Below, one piece after another: positions 42,439 to 50,716 of a DNA stretch of 64,000 bases (its first letter is position 1; each line of letters begins with the position of its first letter). A model generated the notes under the pieces. It saw nothing but the letters and a program-made list of their open reading frames with translations, was not told where the DNA came from and ran no database searches. The position numbers were made by a program, and so were the translations under genes. This DNA is from Candidatus Roseilinea sp. (GTDB taxonomy: Bacteria > Chloroflexota > Anaerolineae > J036 > Brachytrichaceae). The stretch is from the NCBI GenBank assembly GCA_025998955.1, contig AP024676.1, forward strand, positions 2,666,001-2,730,000, in the 5' to 3' direction.

Positions 42439-44806
42439 CGTTTACCCCATCTCGTCCCCCAGAAAGGCGCGTCGCCCCACCAGTCTGCCGACCTGACAAC
42501 CGGTGAATTGCCAGGCTCAGCGCCATGACTACCGCTGTCGTCGCGCTGATCGCCGTGCCGATGTAGAGATCGAGCGGACGATAGCTGAACTCCACGCTGA
42601 ATGCGCCGGCGGGGATCGGCGCGCCGAGCAATGCGCCGTTGACCGCAATCGTCGGCGCCTCTCGCCCGTTGATCAACGCGACCCAGTTCCAGTGGTAAGC
42701 CTGGCTGACGACCAGCAACGTCGGCGCGTCGGCGTTCACGGCAACCTTGATGTAGCCGGGGGACTTGCCTTCGACGGCAGCGCTGCCGTTTGCGCCACGC
42801 GGGACTCGGTCTTCGGGCATGTGGACGATAACTGCCTCGCCGAATGGATCGAAGTCGGGCGCGCGCATGCGCGCGTACATCGCCGCTTCGGATGGCGCGC
42901 CGGTGATGCGGCGGGGAATCCACGCGCCGTTGAACGTCTGCGGCTCCCAATCCAGCCGATAGGTGCTGGCTTCCTTGCCCTCGAATGTGTCGCGCGCCAG
43001 CAAAAACCACGGGATCATCACGCCCTCCGGCGTCTCCATCGCGCCGCGCCACGTCACGGCGTGTCGCGCGTTGAGCAGCTTCACCATCACTTCCTCGGGC
43101 GCGTTATCCAGGAACGCCTTATAGGCGCGCAGGACGATAGGCGAGCCGCCGCCGACTTCGTTCAGGCCGGCGATGCACGCGCCGTTGAGCGGCAAGCCGA
43201 AATGGTTATACACGCGCGAGTAGCCGTTCGGTCGCTGGGTCGGCTTGATCGGCGCGATCAGTGGATGGGGTGGGAAAGGGTCGGCCATGGGCTGGGTGGC
43301 GGTGTAACGGTTGGCGCTAAACACGTCGAAGATGACGAGGCCGAGCAATACGGCACCCCACAGCCGGCGCGGCATCGCGCCTAAACGCGCGCGCCACGCG
43401 AAGAGCGCTGCCGTTCCTAGCAGGCCGAGCACGATCAGGGCGAATTTGTCGGCCACAGTAGACAGCGTCGCCTGCGTAGGCTCGCCGGCCAAGCGTTGCG
43501 CGATGAGCAGCGCGATCAGCCCACTGAACGCGATCGCCCCCCACAGCCCCAACCCGCGCGTTGCTCGCCACAACCCCAATCGGGCGCGCGGGCGCAGCGG
43601 GCGCAGCAGCGCATCCGCTCCATAGGCGGCCAAGGCGCTCAGCGCGAACGCAACGATCACAGCGTGGCGCTCCTGCGCCTGGAACTGGCGATAGCCGGGC
43701 GCGAGCAGATACGCCACGTCGAAGCCGAACGCATTCATGCCGAAGCCAAGGACGAGCGCGCCGAGGCCGACGGCAACCCACAGCCAAACGTCCGACCGCT
43801 TGCCGGGGGCACGAGCGGCTACGGTGATGGCGATTCCGGCCAGGGCTAACGCCGCGATGCCCACGTAGATCGGCTGCCATACGTTGGTCACGCCGGTGAG
43901 CGCGAGTAGCGCGATGTCATGCAGCGCGAAGCCACGCCCGGCCTGCTCGAAGGTCAGCGAGGCGCGCGTCGAAGCTAGCATGAACGATAGCGTGGGGATG
44001 AGCTGCGCCGCGCTTAGCCCCACGGCGAACAGCGCGGCGATCCCGCCTCGCGCCAAGCCCTGCGTCAGCAATGTTTGGCATCTTTCGCTGCGCCGCGCCT
44101 GCCACAGCCAGAAGACGAACGCGGCGGCGCCGGTGTAAGCAATGAAGAGCAGCGTTTGTGGATGTCCGGCCGTGAAGGCCATGAAGACCAACACCGCCAA
44201 CAGCGCCGCGGCCGGCAGCCAACGCTGCCGAGTCGCCAGCCATCGGAGCGCCAGCAGAATCATCGGTAGCCAGGCGGCGGTTTGCAGGATGGCCGTCTGC
44301 AACATGGCGTAGCCGGTCATAAAGCCGCCAAAGCCATAGGCGACCGCGCCGACGAGCGCGGCGAGGCGATGTAGCCTCGGTTTACCCGACGGGTTGCCGG
44401 CGAGGCGCAGGAAGATATACATGCCCACCGCCGCCAGAAGCACATGCAGCATCACTTCCCATTCCAGCGCGCGCAGCGGATATTCCGCCCAGCCCAGCGC
44501 ACGGCCGATGAGCATGGCGGCCAACACCGGCGGATACAGCACCTGCGACTGTGGGTCGGCTTGAAAGGGATAGCCGCTGTAAAGACATTCCTCGATCACC
44601 GGAAAGCGGCCGGCGGCAAATTGCCGATAAGCCAGTTGCCGGTAAGCCAGGAACTGCAAGGTGAAATCGCCCTGCTGAAAGGTCAGCCGATCCGTCGGCG
44701 CGGGCGTGAGGATGCGCCAAAAGAACAACGCCCAGAGCAGCGCAAGGACGACGAGCGGCGCGGCCGCCTCCAGCCGGCGGCGCACGCGATGCGAGGTGAT
44801 GATCAT
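42428..44806 (-). CDS. YfhO-like multi-pass membrane protein
   Basis: A 792-residue protein with a YfhO-type plan. The first loop (TFQQGDFTLQFLAYRQLAY, then PQSQVLYPPVLAAML) matches the conserved loop of YfhO/GtrOC-like proteins, about 12 helices follow, and the C-terminal beta domain ends in TLLVVSQAYHWNWVALINGRE and IPAGAFSVEFSYRP, the family's closing motif, before a last helix (~755-775). In Bacillus YfhO is tied to glycosylation of lipoteichoic acid, so a lipid-linked sugar role is likely. A 15-bp tandem duplication in the DNA gives the repeat AYRQL/AYRQF. The start shares a palindromic -10 region with the divergent gene at 44840. Confidence 0.75.
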   Translation of the reverse strand: MIITSHRVRRRLEAAAPLVVLALLWALFFWRILTPAPTDRLTFQQGDFTLQFLAYRQLAYRQFAAGRFPVIEECLYSGYPFQADPQSQVLYPPVLAAMLIGRALGWAEYPLRALEWEVMLHVLLAAVGMYIFLRLAGNPSGKPRLHRLAALVGAVAYGFGGFMTGYAMLQTAILQTAAWLPMILLALRWLATRQRWLPAAALLAVLVFMAFTAGHPQTLLFIAYTGAAAFVFWLWQARRSERCQTLLTQGLARGGIAALFAVGLSAAQLIPTLSFMLASTRASLTFEQAGRGFALHDIALLALTGVTNVWQPIYVGIAALALAGIAITVAARAPGKRSDVWLWVAVGLGALVLGFGMNAFGFDVAYLLAPGYRQFQAQERHAVIVAFALSALAAYGADALLRPLRPRARLGLWRATRGLGLWGAIAFSGLIALLIAQRLAGEPTQATLSTVADKFALIVLGLLGTAALFAWRARLGAMPRRLWGAVLLGLVIFDVFSANRYTATQPMADPFPPHPLIAPIKPTQRPNGYSRVYNHFGLPLNGACIAGLNEVGGGSPIVLRAYKAFLDNAPEEVMVKLLNARHAVTWRGAMETPEGVMIPWFLLARDTFEGKEASTYRLDWEPQTFNGAWIPRRITGAPSEAAMYARMRAPDFDPFGEAVIVHMPEDRVPRGANGSAAVEGKSPGYIKVAVNADAPTLLVVSQAYHWNWVALINGREAPTIAVNGALLGAPIPAGAFSVEFSYRPLDLYIGTAISATTAVVMALSLAIHRLSGRQTGGATRLSGGRDGVNGER

Positions 44807-44824
44807 GAAAGCGCGACCAGGGTG

Positions 44825-44832
44825 AGTATACT
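44825..44832. promoter_or_regulatory. Palindromic divergent -10 (AGTATACT)
   Basis: The perfect palindrome reads TATACT on both strands, 7 nt before the plus-strand GTG (44840) and 18 nt before the minus-strand ATG (44806). It may fire in both directions. Confidence 0.5.
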
Positions 44833-44839
44833 GATCGGC

Positions 44840-46531
44840 GTGTCGCCCAAAGCCCGCACGTGGATCGTCGCCGGCGTGCTCGTGCTACTCTCCATCCTCA
44901 TCGGCCGCGAAGTCTTCCTCAGGCTGATTGCGCCGGCGCCGCCGCTCAACTTCGACGAAGCCGCGCATAGCCTGCCGGGCTACTACATGCTGCGCGACAT
45001 CCTGGCGCTCGACCTGCGCGCGCTGTGGGGCGACTTTCACATCCAGACGTTGTGGCCGCCGGGCTTCTCGTTGCTTCAGGCGCCATTCCTGGGCATCCTG
45101 GGGCGCAGCGACGAGAGCGCTCGACTGTTCGCCTACATCATGCTCGTGGCGACGGCGTTGATGGCGTGCGCGATCGCCTATCAGATCAACCCCGAGCTAG
45201 CAGCATTGGCCGGGCTGGCAAGCGGGCTGATCGCGCTCAGCGCGCCGGGGTGGTTGTTCGTGAGCAGTTGGGCGATGCAAGAGACGCCGGTGGCATTCGT
45301 GGTGTTCGTCGCTTTCTGGTGCTTCCTACGGGCGCTGCAGACGCGGCGAATGATCTGGTTCTTCCTCACCGGCTGCGCGCTGTACTTTGCCTTTCTCACC
45401 AAGTTCAACTACGCCGCATTTGCCATCGCAGCCGTAGGCATGGTTGACCTCGGCGAACGCCTCCGCCTAATCCGAGCGAAGAACAACGAGCGAGTGCAAG
45501 CTCGCCCTTTCTCAATTCTCAATTCTCAATTCTCAATTCTGGCACTGTATGCGCCGTTGGTGGCCGGCATCGTATTCTGGTTCTTCGGCGGGACGGACAT
45601 CGTGCCGACCGAGGTGAAATGGCGCGACTTCCGCTTCTTCGTCACCAACGAGGACAGCGGCTATCCGTTCTGGAGCTCCGAGAATCTCCTGTTCTATGTG
45701 CGGACGACGCTCTACTGGCTGATGCCCAGCCCGCTGCTGGCCGGCGCATCGCTGCTCGGCGCAGCCTGGGCAGTGACGCGCATTCGCCACCCCGGCGTGA
45801 CGCTGCTGGCCGTGTTCTTTGCGCTGGGTTTTGCGCTGGCGACGATGCATCAGCTCAAGGCCGACCGCTACATCACGCCGCTCTTCCCTTCGCTGTGGTT
45901 GTTGACCGGGCTGGGCTTCGCAGAATTGGTCAAAGCGATTAGAGATTGGAGATTAGCGATTGTGCATCATGACTTACACTCCCCACTCCCTACTCCCCAA
46001 TCTCAAATCTCAAATCTCCCCTTCTTCGTCTCGATCCTCGCGCTCTTTGCAGTTGCGTCGTGGAGCTGGCTGACCTGGCTGCCGCGCTTACAGCCGGTGT
46101 GGGCCGGCCACCTCGCCGACGACCTCCGCGCCGCCTCCCATCAGATCGTGCGATGGCAGCAACCCGATCGGCCGGTGCTCATCATCGGCACCTTCGGCGA
46201 GCTTAGCCCGCCGCTATTCGAGTGGCGGCTGCGCCCGCTGCCGGCGTTCGCCAACATGCCGCATCCCATCCAGTACGATGCGCCGCCGGTGGAAGGGCCG
46301 AACGACATCGCGCGCGTTCGGCGCTGGCTGGATGAGAACCCCGGCGCGCAGGTCACGCTCATTCGCGTAGACGAGGGGTCGCCGTTGTATCAGACCGACG
46401 ACATGCGCAACAAGAACGAGTGGCGCCAGCGCATCGTGCGCGCTTTCGGCGAAGTGCGCGGCTACCGGCTGGCGAACGAAGTGGTCTATCCCAACAGCGG
46501 CCTGATGATTCAGTACTATTTGCCCGGCTGA
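44840..46531 (+). CDS. GT-C (PMT-like) membrane glycosyltransferase carrying in-frame heptad repeats
   Basis: The GTG at 44840 follows TATACT by 7 nt; a GTG at 44822 is an alternative, and the frame to 44444 is shadow. The 563-residue protein has PLNFDEAAHSLPGYYML in loop 1 and LWPPGFSLLQAPFL as the turn, with about nine helices. Two inserts interrupt it: FSILNSQFSIL (~residues 223-233) and a 28-residue segment around HHDLHSPLPTPQSQ, each encoded by perfect 7-bp arrays. The large C-terminal beta module of the neighbours is missing; a shorter soluble tail follows. It ends 4 nt before another heptad array. Confidence 0.78.
   Translation: MSPKARTWIVAGVLVLLSILIGREVFLRLIAPAPPLNFDEAAHSLPGYYMLRDILALDLRALWGDFHIQTLWPPGFSLLQAPFLGILGRSDESARLFAYIMLVATALMACAIAYQINPELAALAGLASGLIALSAPGWLFVSSWAMQETPVAFVVFVAFWCFLRALQTRRMIWFFLTGCALYFAFLTKFNYAAFAIAAVGMVDLGERLRLIRAKNNERVQARPFSILNSQFSILALYAPLVAGIVFWFFGGTDIVPTEVKWRDFRFFVTNEDSGYPFWSSENLLFYVRTTLYWLMPSPLLAGASLLGAAWAVTRIRHPGVTLLAVFFALGFALATMHQLKADRYITPLFPSLWLLTGLGFAELVKAIRDWRLAIVHHDLHSPLPTPQSQISNLPFFVSILALFAVASWSWLTWLPRLQPVWAGHLADDLRAASHQIVRWQQPDRPVLIIGTFGELSPPLFEWRLRPLPAFANMPHPIQYDAPPVEGPNDIARVRRWLDENPGAQVTLIRVDEGSPLYQTDDMRNKNEWRQRIVRAFGEVRGYRLANEVVYPNSGLMIQYYLPG
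45509..45540 (+). repeat. In-gene heptad array (TTCTCAA, 4.5 units)
   Basis: Four perfect TTCTCAA copies and a partial fifth encode a 7-residue periodic stretch (FSILNSQ) in the GT-C gene. The same unit recurs in pyrE at 47728. Confidence 0.9.
45934..46017 (+). repeat. In-gene 84-bp heptad array, twelve units in mixed families
   Basis: Units of GAGATT type (AGAGATT, GGAGATT), then CACTCC type (CCACTCC, CTACTCC), then CAAATCT, keep one 7-bp phase throughout. 84 bp equals 28 codons, so the frame is kept. The last units are the complement of the first family, allowing a hairpin. Confidence 0.9.
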
Positions 46532-46534
46532 GTG

Positions 46535-46590
46535 AACCTGCAACCTGCAACCTGTAACTTGTAACCTGTAACCTGTAACTCGTAACTGGC
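46535..46590 (+). repeat. Heptad array AACCTGT, eight units
   Basis: Eight in-phase 7-mers (AACCTGC twice, then AACCTGT and variants) fill the entire gap between the GT-C stop (46531) and the pyrF ATG (46595). Confidence 0.95.
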
Positions 46591-46594
46591 CGAG

Positions 46595-47455
46595 ATGTCT
46601 GCCTTCATCGAAAAGCTCGCACGAGCGCAGCGCAAGAACCGCTCCTATCTGTGCATCGGCCTGGACATCGTGGTTGCGCACACACCGCTGCCCATCCAGC
46701 CCTACGACGAGCCGATGCTGCCCTTTGCCCGGGCCATCATCGAGGCGACCAGCGACCTGGTGTGCGCCTATAAGCCCAACCTCGGTTTCTACCTGGCGGA
46801 GGGCGCGGCCGGCATGGTCGCACTCGAACGCATCGTGCGTCTGATCCCGCCCGACATCCCGATCATCCTCGACGGCAAATTCAGCGACATCGGACACACC
46901 GCCGAGGCCTACGCCCGCGGCGCATTCGAACCGTTTCGGGCCGATGCAGTCACGCTCTCGCCCTACATCGGCAGCGACGCGATTCGCCCCTTCCTGAAGT
47001 ACGCCGATCGCGGCGTGTTCGTGCTGACGCGCACAAGCAACGAACATGCATGGGAGTTACAAGACCTGGAGGTGGAGGCTCGGCCGGCTATGGATGACCA
47101 GCGTGCCGGCACGCCCATGCCGCGCCTCTACGAGAAAGTCGCGCTCATGGCCAATCGTTGGCATGCCGAAGGCCCCGGCGCGTGTGGGCTAGTGGTCGGC
47201 GCGACGGCGCCGGAGGAGATGCGACGCATTCGCGCGTTGGCGCCGCACTTGCCGTTCCTCATCCCCGGCGTGGGCGCGCAGGGCGGCGATTTAGCCGCTG
47301 CGGTGACCTTCGGTCGGACGCGTGATGGCTTGGGGCCGGTGATCAACGCCTCGCGCTCGGTGATCTACGCCTCGCGCAAGGCCGACTTCGCCGAAGCTGC
47401 CCGCGCAGCCGCGATGAAACTCGTCGAGGAGATGCGCAGCCTGGGAGGGCTGTAG
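46595..47455 (+). CDS. pyrF: Orotidine 5'-phosphate decarboxylase (type 2)
   Basis: This 286-residue protein matches the longer type-2 PyrF. YLCIGLDIVVAHTP (~19-32) holds the first substrate Asp, LVCAYKPNLGFYL (~56-68) the Lys, and ILDGKFSDIGHTAEAYARG (~91-109) the catalytic Asp-Lys-Asp array. PFLIPGVGAQGGDL (~220) and INASRSVIYAS (~250) form the phosphate site. It decarboxylates OMP to UMP, the last step of de novo pyrimidine synthesis. pyrE follows after ~100 bp and pyrD is 1.4 kb on. The start has no ribosome site; the leader is a heptad array. Confidence 0.93.
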   Translation: MSAFIEKLARAQRKNRSYLCIGLDIVVAHTPLPIQPYDEPMLPFARAIIEATSDLVCAYKPNLGFYLAEGAAGMVALERIVRLIPPDIPIILDGKFSDIGHTAEAYARGAFEPFRADAVTLSPYIGSDAIRPFLKYADRGVFVLTRTSNEHAWELQDLEVEARPAMDDQRAGTPMPRLYEKVALMANRWHAEGPGACGLVVGATAPEEMRRIRALAPHLPFLIPGVGAQGGDLAAAVTFGRTRDGLGPVINASRSVIYASRKADFAEAARAAAMKLVEEMRSLGGL

Positions 47456-47491
47456 CGTCTCCGGTGCGCTGCGCCCTTGTGTGATGAGTAA

Positions 47492-47547
47492 ACGCAAAAC
47501 GTGAGACGCAAGACGTAAAACGCAACACCCAACACGCGATACGTGAC
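47492..47547 (+). repeat. Heptad array ACGYRRR, eight units
   Basis: Units such as ACGCAAA, ACGTGAG and ACGTAAA run in strict 7-bp phase in the pyrF-pyrE gap and end 10 nt before the pyrE ATG. The family matches the arrays at 20926 and 22610 on the opposite strand. Confidence 0.9.
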
Positions 47548-47557
47548 ACCCCATCCC

Positions 47558-48172
47558 ATGACCGATCACCTCTCGCTCATCAACGACCTGTTCGACATCG
47601 GCTGCGTGAAGTTCGGCCAGTTCAAGCTCAAGAGTGGCCTGACCTCGCCGATCTACATTGACCTGCGCCTGCTCGTCTCACATCCTCCCGTGCTAAAGCG
47701 CGTCGCTCAAGCGATGGCTGGCATGATTTCTCAATTCTCCATTCTCCATTCTCGATTTGATCGCCTTGCTGCCATTCCCTACGCCGGCCTGCCCATCGGC
47801 GTGGCCGTGGCGCTGGAGACCGGCCGGCCGCTCATCTACCCGCGCCGGGAGGCCAAAGACTACGGCACCGGCCGGCTGATCGAAGGCGAATATCGCCCCG
47901 GCGAGACCGTGCTGCTGGTGGATGACTTGATCACCCGTGGCACGGCCAAGCTGGAGGCGCTTCAGCCATTGCGCGAGGCGGGGCTGATCGTCAACGATGT
48001 GTTGGTGGTGATTGATCGCGAGCAGGGCGGGCGCGAAGAGCTGGCCCAGCAGGGCATCCGGCTACACGCCGTCTTCACGCTCTCCGAAATGCTCGATGGG
48101 CTGGCGCGATCCGGCCGGCTCGAAGCCCACCGGCGCGACGAGGTGTTGACCTGGCTGCGGTCAGCGCAGTAG
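47558..48172 (+). CDS. pyrE: Orotate phosphoribosyltransferase with a heptad-encoded insert
   Basis: The ATG at 47558 starts MTDHLSLINDLFDIG as usual for PyrE; a GTG at 47543 lies in repeat DNA. The 204-residue protein has KFGQFKLKSGLTSPIYIDLR (~residues 16-35), the PRREAKDYGTGRLIEG flexible loop (~103-118) and the PRPP-binding VLLVDDLITRGT (~125-136). It makes OMP from orotate and PRPP. Between helix and strand, where homologues have a short turn, residues ~58-67 read SQFSILHSRF, translated from four TTCTCNA heptads. All active-site motifs are kept, so the enzyme is probably functional despite the insert. Confidence 0.92.
   Translation: MTDHLSLINDLFDIGCVKFGQFKLKSGLTSPIYIDLRLLVSHPPVLKRVAQAMAGMISQFSILHSRFDRLAAIPYAGLPIGVAVALETGRPLIYPRREAKDYGTGRLIEGEYRPGETVLLVDDLITRGTAKLEALQPLREAGLIVNDVLVVIDREQGGREELAQQGIRLHAVFTLSEMLDGLARSGRLEAHRRDEVLTWLRSAQ
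47728..47755 (+). repeat. In-gene heptad array in pyrE (TTCTCCA type, four units)
   Basis: TTCTCAA, TTCTCCA, TTCTCCA and TTCTCGA follow in phase inside pyrE. The unit is the same as at 45509. Confidence 0.85.
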
Positions 48173-48204
48173 CGGCTGCGCCCGAAAGGGCAGCACGCAT
48201 TGCT

Positions 48205-48783
48205 TTAAACCGGAGGGATCTGGATGCCCCGCATTGGATCGCCGCCCAGGCCGGTGCCGCGGAGTTGGCGCTCTTGCTCGATTGCGGCGAGCGTGAGAGC
48301 CTGCATCGCATCGCGGTCGGCGGTGTAGCTCACCACTTCGCCGCCGAGGCTACGAATCTGATTGAGCGTGTCGTACACCTCGTGATCGTCGGCCGTCACC
48401 ACCAACGCAGCTTTGCCGCCGATCAGCTCCTGCTTGAAGGTCTCGTAGTCGCCGTCGCTCAACCCGAGCGACTTGTGCTTGAGCGAGCCGAGCAACGCGC
48501 CGCCGGCTAGCCCGGCCAATGCGCCGCCGATCAACGACAGGCCGCCGGACAAGATGCCTGCGACGACGCCGATGACCGTGCCGGCTTTCGCGCCGGTGCC
48601 GGTAGCCTTGGCGCCAACGCTGTGCGTCTTGAGTTCGCCGTTCTCGGCCACGATGATGCCGATGCCACCGAGCTTGATGTCGTCGTTCGCTTTGTCCCAC
48701 GACTTGAGCGCTTCGGCGGCCTCGCCTGCTTTCTCTGCGCTGGGGAAGTAGGCGATGATCACGTTCTCGTTTCGGTTGGACAT
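48205..48783 (-). CDS. DUF1269 family protein
   Basis: A 192-residue protein with a GGAGG ribosome site at good spacing before the ATG. The N-terminal region (NVIIAYFPSAEKAGEAAEAL) and the central glycine-rich hydrophobic hairpin (GVVAGILSGGLSLIGGALAGLAGGALLGSL, residues ~72-101) followed by a soluble domain (KAALVVTADDHEVYDTLNQI) are DUF1269-like. These proteins are often called general-stress or membrane-associated; their activity is unknown. It is on the opposite strand between pyrE and pyrD, so it splits the pyr group. Confidence 0.78.
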   Translation of the reverse strand: MSNRNENVIIAYFPSAEKAGEAAEALKSWDKANDDIKLGGIGIIVAENGELKTHSVGAKATGTGAKAGTVIGVVAGILSGGLSLIGGALAGLAGGALLGSLKHKSLGLSDGDYETFKQELIGGKAALVVTADDHEVYDTLNQIRSLGGEVVSYTADRDAMQALTLAAIEQERQLRGTGLGGDPMRGIQIPPV

Positions 48784-48844
48784 ATCTGGGGACCTCCGTC
48801 TTCCTTGTAAGCCGGATTATCGGCCAAAGGGCGAAATGTGCTGC

Positions 48845-48850
48845 GATAAT
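48845..48850 (+). promoter_or_regulatory. Probable -10 element (GATAAT) of pyrD
   Basis: GATAAT ends 8 nt before the pyrD ATG with no ribosome site between. A second GATAAT on the minus strand (48821-48816) precedes the divergent DUF1269 gene. Confidence 0.4.
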
Positions 48851-48858
48851 CGCGTGCG

Positions 48859-49860
48859 ATGACTGCTGTGACTCAGGCGCATGTGCGTGCACAGACGGAT
48901 GCGGCGCGGATCCCGGAATCCAATCTGCAGCTTGCCGTTACGCTGTGCGGCGTGCGTTTTCCAAACCCAACGGTGCTCGCTTCGGGCATCCTCGGCCTGA
49001 GCGAGCAAGTCTTCGTCCGGTTAGCACAGGCTGGCGTCGGCGGCATCACCACTAAATCGTGCAGCTTGAAGCCTCGCGCCGGCTGGCCGAACCCGACGAT
49101 CGTCAACTGGGGCGCGGGGCTGATCAACGCCATCGGCCTCAGCAATCCAGGCGTCGAGGTGATGGTCGAGGAGATCCGCGCGGCGAAGCAGTTGCTCGCG
49201 CCGTATGGGGTGCCCATCATCGCCAGCATCTTCGCCAACACCATCTACGACTTCGGCGTGCTGGCGCGCTACATCAGCGAAGCCGAGCCGGACCTGATCG
49301 AGGTCAACATCTCCTGCCCGAACCTGGACGCGCAGCATGAGGAGATGTTCTCGTCCAACGCCTACGTCTCGGCGCAGGTGACGCGCATAGTGAAGCGCAA
49401 CACCGACCGTCCGGTGGTGATGAAGCTGTCGCCCAATGTGGAGGACATCGCCACCATCGCCATCAGCGTGGCCAACGCCGGCGCCGACGCCATTTGTGCC
49501 ATCAACTCGCTCGGGCCCGGCTTGGTGTTGGACATCGAGACGGCGCAGCCGGTGCTGGCCAATGGCACCGGCGGCGTGAGCGGCCCGGCCATCCGGCCCA
49601 TCGCCGTGCGTTGTGTGCGCGACATTTGCCAGGCACTCAAGCGCGCCGGCCTGAAGACGCCGGTGATCGGCACCGGCGGGGTGACGACCGCGCGCGATGC
49701 GATCGAGATGATCCTGGTCGGCGCGACCTGCGTCGGCATCGGCAGCGCGGTATATCGCGGCCTGGGCGTGTTCGACGAGGTGACGACCGGCATTGTGGAT
49801 TACATGGCTCGGCACGACTATCGGTGCGTTGAGGAGTTCCGCGGTAAGGCACTACGCTGA
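48859..49860 (+). CDS. pyrD: Dihydroorotate dehydrogenase (class 1B type)
   Basis: A 333-residue TIM-barrel flavoenzyme. Features: NPTVLASGILGLSEQ (~36-50), ITTKSCSLKPRAGWPNPT (~63-80), NAIGLSNPGVE (~90-100), and EVNISCPN (~148-155) with Cys as the catalytic base, which marks class 1 enzymes. VMKLSPNVEDI, INSLGPGLVLD and GTGGVTTARDAIEMI (FMN phosphate site, ~272-286) complete the set. The 1B form uses an iron-sulfur partner (PyrK), which is not in the window. It oxidises dihydroorotate to orotate, the substrate of the nearby PyrE. Confidence 0.92.
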   Translation: MTAVTQAHVRAQTDAARIPESNLQLAVTLCGVRFPNPTVLASGILGLSEQVFVRLAQAGVGGITTKSCSLKPRAGWPNPTIVNWGAGLINAIGLSNPGVEVMVEEIRAAKQLLAPYGVPIIASIFANTIYDFGVLARYISEAEPDLIEVNISCPNLDAQHEEMFSSNAYVSAQVTRIVKRNTDRPVVMKLSPNVEDIATIAISVANAGADAICAINSLGPGLVLDIETAQPVLANGTGGVSGPAIRPIAVRCVRDICQALKRAGLKTPVIGTGGVTTARDAIEMILVGATCVGIGSAVYRGLGVFDEVTTGIVDYMARHDYRCVEEFRGKALR

Positions 49861-49887
49861 GACGCGAGGTATTCATCGCGAGGGGCT

Positions 49888-50628
49888 GTGGGACAAGTCC
49901 GTCTGTATTTGAGCCGCCAGGCCGATAGCATCGGCCGTTACATCTGGGAGCAGTTCTGGCAGGCATTGGTCGGCTGGGTGCCGACCATCGCCGGTGTTGC
50001 GCTGCGCGCAGCGCTATATCGTCTGATCCTGCGGATGGATGGTCTGGCCGCCATCGAGAACAACGTGCGACTGCGCTTCGCTAGCCGGATCCGGCTGGGC
50101 AGGGGCAGCTACCTCGACCAGGGGGTATACATCCATGCCTGCCCGAACGGAGTCGAGATTGGCGAGGGGACGTATGTGATGCATGGCAGCGTGCTGCATG
50201 TCTACAACTTCCGAAACCTGCCCAACAGCGGTATTTGGATCGGCAAGAACAGCCTGATCGGTGAGATGAATGTCATCCGAGGGCAAGGTGGGGTGCACAT
50301 CGGCAACCGGGTGTATACGTCGCCCTTATGCCAGATCATCGCTGTCAATCACGTGTTCGACGACCCAGCGCGCCCCTTCGTTGAGCAAGGCATTACGGCC
50401 GAAGGGATCGTGATTGAGGACGACGTGTGGATCGGCAGCGGCGCGGTGATCTTGGATGGCGTACGGGTAGGCAAAGGCGCAGTGGTGGCCGCCGGTGCGG
50501 TGGTGACGCGTGACGTGCCGCCACACACGGTGGTCGGCGGCGTGCCGGCCAAGGTGATCAAGGAGATCACGCCGGAAGCCGCCAAGATCGCTCAGGCGAC
50601 GCGGACAGCGAGGGTGTATCAAAGCTAG
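49888..50628 (+). CDS. Hexapeptide-repeat acyltransferase (LbH superfamily)
   Basis: This starts at a GTG at 49888, 27 nt after pyrD. The 246-residue protein has an N-terminal helical stretch and then a left-handed beta-helix of hexapeptide repeats: [53 protein letters not shown] (with the catalytic-type His in NHVF, ~residue 152) and [16 protein letters not shown], closing [22 protein letters not shown]. It resembles sugar O-acetyltransferases of surface-polysaccharide loci. No transmembrane helix is seen. Its position before a polyprenyl-sugar synthase and polysaccharide genes supports a glycan-modifying role. Confidence 0.82.
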   Translation: MGQVRLYLSRQADSIGRYIWEQFWQALVGWVPTIAGVALRAALYRLILRMDGLAAIENNVRLRFASRIRLGRGSYLDQGVYIHACPNGVEIGEGTYVMHGSVLHVYNFRNLPNSGIWIGKNSLIGEMNVIRGQGGVHIGNRVYTSPLCQIIAVNHVFDDPARPFVEQGITAEGIVIEDDVWIGSGAVILDGVRVGKGAVVAAGAVVTRDVPPHTVVGGVPAKVIKEITPEAAKIAQATRTARVYQS

Positions 50629-50716
50629 TTCTGCCTCGTAGAAGTGGGCAGAAGTTGCTCTGGGCTGCGACTAACAGGCTGATAACACACGCGTAATTCA
50701 TGCCTAGCGAGAGGAA

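Noticed and set aside
44444-44839. Upstream extension of the 44840 GT-C frame
   Set aside because: It overlaps the 5' end of the divergent YfhO-like gene and has shadow composition.
48180-48191. GCCC-GAAA-GGGC hairpin after pyrE as a terminator
   Set aside because: The stem is only 4 bp and the T-run after it is short; not strong enough to call.
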